From the NCBI RefSeq assembly GCF_000067165.1, contig NC_010162.1, positions 10,528,501-10,592,500 of the forward strand: a DNA stretch of 64,000 bases, read 5' to 3'. Made by a program: the position numbers and the translations under genes. The notes beneath the pieces are model-generated. The model ran no database searches. It had not been told where the DNA came from and saw only the letters and a program-made list of their open reading frames with translations. This DNA comes from Sorangium cellulosum So ce56 (GTDB lineage: Bacteria; Myxococcota_A; Polyangia; Polyangiales; Polyangiaceae). Below are positions 58,398-64,000 of the stretch, piece after piece. Within the stretch, counting starts at the first letter, position 1, and each line of letters starts with the position of its first letter.

Positions 58398-60551
58398 CTA
58401 CTCCAGCGCGAGCATCCGCACGGAGCGAGGCACGAGCCGCACCTCGAGCGCCCCGCGCCGCGCCTCGAAGTGCGCGTCGTCCAGCACATCGCGCGCGCGC
58501 TGGGCGCTCACGGTGACGCGCGCCACCACGTCGGCGTCTCCGGGGTTCAGCAAGAAGAGCACCCGCGGCGTGCCCGACGCGTCCTCGTGCAGCGTCGCAA
58601 AGACACTGTCGGGATCACACGCGAAGGCCGGCAGGCCGAGCGCGTCGATGGCGCGCGACACCGCGGCGTCGGCCGCGGCGGGGTCGTCCTGGAGGAGCGC
58701 CGGCAGGTTCTGCCCGGGGGCGAGGAGCCGCTTCAGATCGTAGGGCCGCGGCAGCTGGCGGAAGGCGCCGTCGAAGGTGGGCTCGCGGGGGCCGAGCGTG
58801 ATCAGCGTCCCCTGCCGGGACGTCGCCTCCAGCCACGCGAACAGCTCCGGGCTCAGGCCGCCCGAGGTGGCGCAGATGACCCAGCGCGCCCCGGCGAGCG
58901 AGATGTCGCGATCCTCGCCGCCGACGTGGGCGTAGGGGACGCCGCGCGCGTCGAGCGCCTCCTCGAACGCACGCACGAATGTGTCGGACTCCACCGCGAG
59001 CGGGTAACCGAGCCCGAGGTCGTCCTCGAGGCAGCGATCGCGGGCGCCGAAGTTCATGATCGAGAAGAACGCCCCGGTGAGCGGGCCGAAGGCGTGCATC
59101 ACGCGGGAGAGCCGGCGCTCCGTGCGCGGCGTGACGATGCGCACCGGCGCCGGGCGGCGGAGCTCGTGGAACCTCGTCGCCTCGAGGGCCGCGGAGAGCC
59201 TCCGCCAGAAGGCGGCGAAGGGGCGAGGGCGGCCGCGCGGATCGATCGGCGCGCCGATCCAGCGGTCGCGCTCGACCGCCATGTAGATGTTGTACCCGCG
59301 CAGCCCGTACGCGAGCGCGGCCATCATCACGAACACGCTGTCGCGCTCCTCGAGCGGCGGGAAGAACGGCGGGAAGCCGGCGCCCATCTCGCACGCGAAC
59401 GGCGGCAGCGAGAGCGCCTCGCAGCGCACGGCGAGCTCGCTCGTCCGGCGGGCGAGGATCTGCCGGCTGCTCGGGCTCGCGATGCTGTAGTAGTCGAGGC
59501 CGACGAGGTCGACGACGCGCGAGATGCGCGCCGGGTTGAGCGGCGTCGCGTCCTGTCCCATCGGGAAATTGTGCATCGTGGGCAGGCCATCGACGCCCGC
59601 CGCGGAGAGCGCCCTCGCGAAGCGCCCCATGGCGGTCTCGAGGAGGTGCTCGTGGAACTCGCTCCAGTCGAGGTGGCGCGCGAGATCGGCCGGCGTCTCG
59701 GCGTCGAACGCGACCGGCGGCGTGATCGTGGCGAACCGCAGATCGCCCTCCTCGGCCTGCGCGCGCTCGCGGGCGATCGCGCGCACGAGCGCCGCGCCGA
59801 CGTCCTCGGTCGCGTCGCCCTCCGGCGCGGGCTCCACCCTCCTCGGCGCATACGCGCGCTGGAGCGCCTCGATCGTCCGGTACTTCTCGCGCAAGAAGTC
59901 GCGGTACAGGGAGATCGCGTCCGGGTGGTAATCCTGGTCGTACGCCCCGTCGCGGAAGTAGAGCGCGCCCTCGTTGTCGATCTGCAAGAGCACGATGGGC
60001 CCGTCCGGGTAGAGGTGCGGCTTCAGGACCGGGGCGAGCGCGTTGAAATAGCGGGCGACCTCGTCGTGGAATGCGTTGCTCGCGTAGCTCGGGACCGGGA
60101 ACCCGTACGGCAACATCGGGAGCACGACCGGGTTGTTGCGCGCCGAGCGGGCCTGGCAGCTCGGGTCCCAGATGACGCGCTCGGGGATGCCGAAGCAGGT
60201 GAGCTCCGCGTTGATGTGCGGGCCCGGGCGGGCGATGACGTAGAAGCCGAGCTCGTGCGCGAGGCGGAGAAAGGCGCCGACGTCGCGGCGCGGATCGAGC
60301 CGGCCGAAATCGAACTGCCCCGGGCCGGTCTCGTGAACGGCCCACGGCACATAGATGTCGATCAGGTGAACGCCGAGCGAGCGCGTGGCCTCGAGGCAAG
60401 CGCGCCAGTGCTGCGGGTCGAGCCGCCAGTAGTGCACGCTGCCGGCGTACAGCGGGACCAGCTTGCCGCCGATGTCCAGGCCGCCCGGGACAAGGCGTAC
60501 CCCCCGCGCGAAATGTTCCTCTGGAGAGCCCGCGTCCTGGGTCGTGGCCAC
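58398..60551 (-). CDS. GH35-like beta-galactosidase family protein
   Basis: 717 residues from GTG 60551; a GTG four codons upstream is an alternative. TIM-barrel glycosidase: PLYAGSVHYWRLDPQHWRAC, then YVIARPGPHINAELT and the acid/base VLLQIDNEGAL (Asn193-Glu194), with a candidate nucleophile Glu388 in FACEMGAGFPPF. The C-terminal 200 residues look like the non-catalytic domains of GH35/GH42 enzymes. There is no signal peptide, so it is probably cytoplasmic and hydrolyses imported galactosides. GH42-like activity is an alternative. It lies just upstream of nuoN in the same direction but with a 98-bp gap. Confidence 0.78.
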   Translation of the reverse strand: MATTQDAGSPEEHFARGVRLVPGGLDIGGKLVPLYAGSVHYWRLDPQHWRACLEATRSLGVHLIDIYVPWAVHETGPGQFDFGRLDPRRDVGAFLRLAHELGFYVIARPGPHINAELTCFGIPERVIWDPSCQARSARNNPVVLPMLPYGFPVPSYASNAFHDEVARYFNALAPVLKPHLYPDGPIVLLQIDNEGALYFRDGAYDQDYHPDAISLYRDFLREKYRTIEALQRAYAPRRVEPAPEGDATEDVGAALVRAIARERAQAEEGDLRFATITPPVAFDAETPADLARHLDWSEFHEHLLETAMGRFARALSAAGVDGLPTMHNFPMGQDATPLNPARISRVVDLVGLDYYSIASPSSRQILARRTSELAVRCEALSLPPFACEMGAGFPPFFPPLEERDSVFVMMAALAYGLRGYNIYMAVERDRWIGAPIDPRGRPRPFAAFWRRLSAALEATRFHELRRPAPVRIVTPRTERRLSRVMHAFGPLTGAFFSIMNFGARDRCLEDDLGLGYPLAVESDTFVRAFEEALDARGVPYAHVGGEDRDISLAGARWVICATSGGLSPELFAWLEATSRQGTLITLGPREPTFDGAFRQLPRPYDLKRLLAPGQNLPALLQDDPAAADAAVSRAIDALGLPAFACDPDSVFATLHEDASGTPRVLFLLNPGDADVVARVTVSAQRARDVLDDAHFEARRGALEVRLVPRSVRMLALE

Positions 60552-60649
60552 GCGCGCGCACACTAGCAAGGATCGCGGGGAGATCGATACCGCCGCGTTC
60601 GGCCCGGCGCGCGCTGGATTGGGACGGCGTCGGCGCCGTGGCGCAGCGC

Positions 60650-62170
60650 TCAGCGCAGCATCGACACCGAGCGCGCCACGAAGTCGTAAACTGGCCCCCA
60701 GTAGACCCCGAGCAGCACGGTCGGAATCGCGAGCGCGCACGCCGTCCCGCCGAGCAGCGGCCGCACCGGCGTGGGCTCGGTGCGATCGCTCCTGTCGAGA
60801 TACATCGTGCGGAGCAGGCGCGCGTAATAGAAGAGCGAGATCACGCTGTTCAGCACGCCGACGACCGCGATAACCCAGCTCCACGCGCCCCCGGCGGCGA
60901 GCAGCGCCGAGAAGAGGTAGAATTTGCCGATGAAGCCCGCCGTCGGAGGCAGGCCGGTGAGCGAGACGAGGAACACGGCCATCGCCGCGGCGACGAGCGG
61001 GGCGCGGCGCCCGAGCCCCCGGAAGGCGGCGAACGTCTCGTCTCCGCCGCTCTCCTCGGCCACGGCCATCACCACCATGAACGCGCCGAGGTTCATGAAG
61101 CAGTAGGTGACGATGTAGAAGGCGATCGCGGCGACGCCGGCGCCGCTGAACACCGAGAAGCCGAGCAGCATGTACCCCGCGTGCGCGATGCTCGAGTAGG
61201 CGAGCATGCGCTTCACGTTCTCCTGCTCGAGCGCCGACAGGTTGCCGACGGTCATGGTCGCCATCGCGAGGCACCCGAAGAGCACCGGCCAGGGCGTCGC
61301 GACGCCGGGCGGCGCGCTCCCGGCGCCGAGCGCGTCCGAGAAGAAGCGGATCAGCACCGCGAAGCCGGCCGCCTTCGGCCCCACCGAGAGGAACGCGGTC
61401 ACCGGGGTCGGCGCGCCCTCGTACACGTCGGGCGTCCACATGTGGAACGGGGCGGCGCTGATCTTGTAGCCGAAGCCCGCGAGCATGAAGGCCGTGCCGA
61501 CGAACACGACCTCCGGCACCTTGCCCTGCTGCGCCGTGAGCGCGGCGATCCGCGCCGCGCACTCGTCGAGCCGCATCGACGCGGTGATGCCGAAGATCCA
61601 GCTCATCCCGTAGAGCATGATCCCCGACGCGACGCCGCCGAAGATGACGTACTTGAGCGCCGCCTCGCTCGATTTCGCGTCGTTGATCTTGAAGCCCGCC
61701 AGCACGAAGCTGATGACGCTGACGAGCTCGAGCGACAGGTAGATGAGCAGCAGGTGGCGGCTCGCCGCCATCAGGTTCATGCCCAGCGAGAGCACGAGGA
61801 TCAGCGTGAAGAGCTCGCCCGAGTCGCGGCGGAGCTCGGGCTCGATCCCGGGGGCCCGCGGGGGCACCAAGAAGAGGACGATCGCCCCGGTGACGAGCGC
61901 GAAGATCACGCGGAAGAGGTTCGAGAAGCGATCGAACGCGAGCAGCCCGTGGAAGAGCGCGCGAGGGGCGGCGTCCGTCGCCAGGAAGTACGCGCCCAGC
62001 CCGCCAGAGCAGGCGAGCGCAGCGAGGCTGAGGATCACGAGGCCGGCGAGCTTGAGGCGCGCCGGGGACGCGAGGTCCCACACGACGAGCAGCAGGGCCG
62101 CCGCGATGAGGACGAGCTCCGGCGCGAAGTAGGCGAGGCTCGCGACGTTGTCGAGGGTGCGGGGTTCCAC
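60650..62170 (-). CDS. nuoN: NADH-quinone oxidoreductase subunit N
   Basis: 506 residues from GTG 62170. About 14 membrane helices with the antiporter-like core: LELVSVISFVLAGFKINDAK, SSEAALKYVIFGGVASGIML, FGYKISAAPFHMWTPDVYEG and LLAYSSIAHAGYMLLGFSVF (key Lys and His residues conserved), then SLTGLPPTAGFIGKFYLF. NuoN is one of three proton-translocating antiporter-like subunits of complex I. It starts 3 bp after the nuoM stop, so the two form one transcript that continues beyond the right edge. Confidence 0.95.
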   Translation of the reverse strand: MEPRTLDNVASLAYFAPELVLIAAALLLVVWDLASPARLKLAGLVILSLAALACSGGLGAYFLATDAAPRALFHGLLAFDRFSNLFRVIFALVTGAIVLFLVPPRAPGIEPELRRDSGELFTLILVLSLGMNLMAASRHLLLIYLSLELVSVISFVLAGFKINDAKSSEAALKYVIFGGVASGIMLYGMSWIFGITASMRLDECAARIAALTAQQGKVPEVVFVGTAFMLAGFGYKISAAPFHMWTPDVYEGAPTPVTAFLSVGPKAAGFAVLIRFFSDALGAGSAPPGVATPWPVLFGCLAMATMTVGNLSALEQENVKRMLAYSSIAHAGYMLLGFSVFSGAGVAAIAFYIVTYCFMNLGAFMVVMAVAEESGGDETFAAFRGLGRRAPLVAAAMAVFLVSLTGLPPTAGFIGKFYLFSALLAAGGAWSWVIAVVGVLNSVISLFYYARLLRTMYLDRSDRTEPTPVRPLLGGTACALAIPTVLLGVYWGPVYDFVARSVSMLR

Positions 62171-62173
62171 GGC

Positions 62174-63910
62174 TTACCTGGCGCTGGCGAGGGCGCCCTG
62201 GCCCGGCGAGGCGCCCTCCTCCGGGGCGCCCGCGCGGGCGTACGCGGCGCCGCCCACGCCGTCTGCGCCTGGCGCGCCGGCGATCTGGGACTGCCCCGGC
62301 CTGTCGACGAGGCGGTGCACGTCGAGGGCCCCGCGATCGATGAGGCTGAGCAGCGGGCGCGGCCAGAAGCCGAGGACGAGGACCAGCGCCGCGAGCGGCG
62401 CGATCGACGCGAGCTCTCGCCCGCTGATCTCCGGGAACTTCCCGCCGAACGGCTCGAGGTACTTGCTCTGCCGCCACGACGCGCGGAACGTGCCGAGGAA
62501 CATCCGCTGGAGGGCCCAGAGGTGGTAGGCCGCGGTGAGGATGACGCCGACGGCGGCGAGGATCGTGAGGGCGCGGTAGCGCGGGAAGGCGCCGATGAAC
62601 GTCATCGCCTCCCCCCAGAAGCCGGACAGGCCGGGCAGGCCGAGCGACGCCATGAACGCGAAGCCGACGAGCGCGGTGTAGAGCGGCATCTCCGAGGCGA
62701 GGCCGCCGAACCTGTCGATGTCGCGCGTGTGCACGCGGTCGTAGACCACGCCGACCAGGGTGAAGAGCATCCCGGTGATCAGGCCGTGGTTGAACATCTG
62801 GACGAGGCAGGCCTGGATGCCCTGCGGCGTCATCGCGCCGAGCGCCAGCAGCGTGAAGCCCATGTGGCTGACGGAGGAGTAGGCCACGAGCTTCTTCAGG
62901 TCGCTCTGCGCCATGGCGCAGAAGGCGCCGTAGAGGATGTTGACCACCCCGAACACCGCCATGGCCGGCGCGGCCCACTGCGTCGCCTCGGGCAGCAGGG
63001 TGAAGTTGATGCGGAGGATGCCGTAGGTGCCCATCTTGAGGAGCACCCCCGCGAGGATCACGCTGATCGCGGTCGGCGCCTCCACGTGGGCGTCCGGCAG
63101 CCAGGTGTGGAACGGGAACATCGGGATCTTGATGGCGAACCCGACGAAGAGCCAGATCCAGACCACCTTCACCGCGGCGACGCCGAGGATCGTGAGCCCC
63201 TGCGCCGCCCAGGCCACCCGCGAGAGCTCCGGGATCGAGAAGATGCGCTCGGTGGCCTGGCCGTCGACCAGGTAGGTGTGGCCGGCGTTCAGGTAGAACC
63301 AGATGAACGCGAGCAGCATGAAGACGCTGCCGGCCAGCGTGTAGAGGAAGAACTTGATCGCCGCGTACTCGCGCCGCGGTCCGCCCCAGATGCCGATGAG
63401 GAAGTACATCGGCAGGAGCATCACCTCCCAGAAGACGAAGAAGAGGAACAGGTCGAGCGCGATGAAGACGCCGAACATCCCCGTGACGAGGAGGTTGTAC
63501 ATCGCGAAGTAGCCCTTGAGCTGGTCGTGGACGCTGTAGCTCGCGAGGGCGCCCACGAACGAGATCAGCGCCGTGAGCAGGACCATCGAGATCGACACGC
63601 CGTCGACGCCGACGAAGTACTCGACGTTCAGCGAGCGGATCCACACGCCGTGCTCGATGAACTGGTAGCCGTCGTTCCCGTCGGCCCTGGTGAAGCCCCG
63701 ATCGAACTGCGCGTAGAGCCACGCCGCGAGCACGAGGTTCACGCCCATCAGCACGACGGTCATCAGCCGGAGCTTCCTGTCGTCCCGGTAACGCAAGAGG
63801 TGCGCGAGGAAGACCGCGACCACGCCGAGCAGCGGCAGGAACGTCAGGATCGAGAGGATGTGGTCGCCGACGAAGCCAAGGCTGCTCCCGCGCTCCGCGT
63901 GGATGCCCAT
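62174..63910 (-). CDS. nuoM: NADH-quinone oxidoreductase subunit M
   Basis: 578 residues from ATG 63910. The frame stays open upstream to the right edge, with a GTG at 63958, so the exact start is uncertain. Complex I motifs: FFVFWEVMLLPMYFLIGIWG (key Glu), AAIKFFLYTLAGSVFMLLAF, FAIKIPMFPFHTWLPDAHVE, KMGTYGILRINF and LVAYSSVSHMGFTLLALGAM. The last 55 residues (RPGQSQIAGAPGADGVGGAA) are a low-complexity tail not found in typical NuoM. It is followed by nuoN in the usual LMN order. Confidence 0.95.
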   Translation of the reverse strand: MGIHAERGSSLGFVGDHILSILTFLPLLGVVAVFLAHLLRYRDDRKLRLMTVVLMGVNLVLAAWLYAQFDRGFTRADGNDGYQFIEHGVWIRSLNVEYFVGVDGVSISMVLLTALISFVGALASYSVHDQLKGYFAMYNLLVTGMFGVFIALDLFLFFVFWEVMLLPMYFLIGIWGGPRREYAAIKFFLYTLAGSVFMLLAFIWFYLNAGHTYLVDGQATERIFSIPELSRVAWAAQGLTILGVAAVKVVWIWLFVGFAIKIPMFPFHTWLPDAHVEAPTAISVILAGVLLKMGTYGILRINFTLLPEATQWAAPAMAVFGVVNILYGAFCAMAQSDLKKLVAYSSVSHMGFTLLALGAMTPQGIQACLVQMFNHGLITGMLFTLVGVVYDRVHTRDIDRFGGLASEMPLYTALVGFAFMASLGLPGLSGFWGEAMTFIGAFPRYRALTILAAVGVILTAAYHLWALQRMFLGTFRASWRQSKYLEPFGGKFPEISGRELASIAPLAALVLVLGFWPRPLLSLIDRGALDVHRLVDRPGQSQIAGAPGADGVGGAAYARAGAPEEGASPGQGALASAR

Positions 63911-64000
63911 CGCGACGGTCCGCGCTACACCCAGCGCGCCGGCCGCGCCGGCCGACACCGCGTCCGACTCGACGACGACGTGCCCGTAGAGCTCCCGCGC

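Noticed and set aside
58398..63722. Single 1774-codon minus-strand protein fusing nuo sequence to the glycosidase
   Set aside because: The upstream two thirds is a shifted frame of nuoM and nuoN; the glycosidase begins at GTG 60551.

Overview
The window is very GC-rich, densely coded chromosomal DNA. It carries a six-gene alternative complex III cluster joined to a caa3-type oxidase, paired Hanks-type Ser/Thr kinases, many lipoproteins with Ala/Gly/Pro-rich linkers, a PHB-regulator-like protein, an S55 peptidase and TM2 proteins. Together these point to a large-genome myxobacterium of the Sorangium/Polyangiales type. That assignment is inference from gene content and codon style; no rRNA or other taxonomic marker lies in the window. 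No rRNA, tRNA, CRISPR array, IS element or phage gene was recognised.

Layout. 1-4.2 kb: the 5' part of a FadN/FadB-type 3-hydroxyacyl-CoA dehydrogenase, a small Cys-rich protein, a lower-GC patch of tiny minus-strand genes (two with frameshifts at six-base homopolymers), an unknown plus-strand protein, and an array of 20-bp direct and inverted repeats. 4.2-10.1 kb (minus): a degenerate trypsin-like zinc-ribbon protein, its coupled zinc-ribbon partner, a NuoH with an N-terminal lipoprotein and PDZ extension, and an orphan ABC ATPase. 10.2-14.6 kb (plus): PHB-regulator-like protein, ECF sigma and coupled anti-sigma, glutathione synthetase, small unknown protein, FolK. 14.7-29.1 kb: housekeeping and envelope genes (DnaQ-type exonuclease, DsbA-like lipoprotein, PilZ-like/receiver protein, FadL-like porin, lipoproteins, metallophosphoesterase, beta-propeller protein, S55 peptidase, aldo/keto reductase, PhyH oxygenase). 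29.3-42.6 kb: one long plus-strand respiratory operon, actABCDEF - anchored Ala/Pro/Lys protein - SCO - ctaCDEF. It is preceded by four palindromic 15-mers and ends in a rho-independent terminator. 42.7-44.7 kb: a RegB/RegA (PrrB/PrrA)-like two-component pair. 44.7-47.7 kb: divergent sulfur genes (trans-sulfuration PLP enzyme and siroheme nitrite/sulfite reductase). 47.9-58.3 kb: UvrD-like helicase, lipoprotein, two coupled Ser/Thr kinases, extensin-like peptidase, CPBP protease, AI-2E-family permease, TM2 protein. 58.4-64 kb (minus): GH35-like glycosidase, nuoN, nuoM.

How the genes fit together. The core is aerobic respiration. NuoH, NuoM and NuoN belong to complex I, with nuoH about 50 kb from nuoMN. 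ActA-F oxidises quinol and probably passes electrons to the caa3 oxidase, whose subunit II carries its own heme c and whose subunit I has the YSHP motif of A2-type enzymes. SCO supplies copper, and RegB/RegA is well placed to tune the operon to quinone redox state. The most unusual items are the lipoprotein/PDZ-NuoH fusion, the palindrome array before actA, the non-catalytic protease/zinc-ribbon pair, and the decayed or mis-sequenced small-gene cluster at 1.7-2.9 kb.
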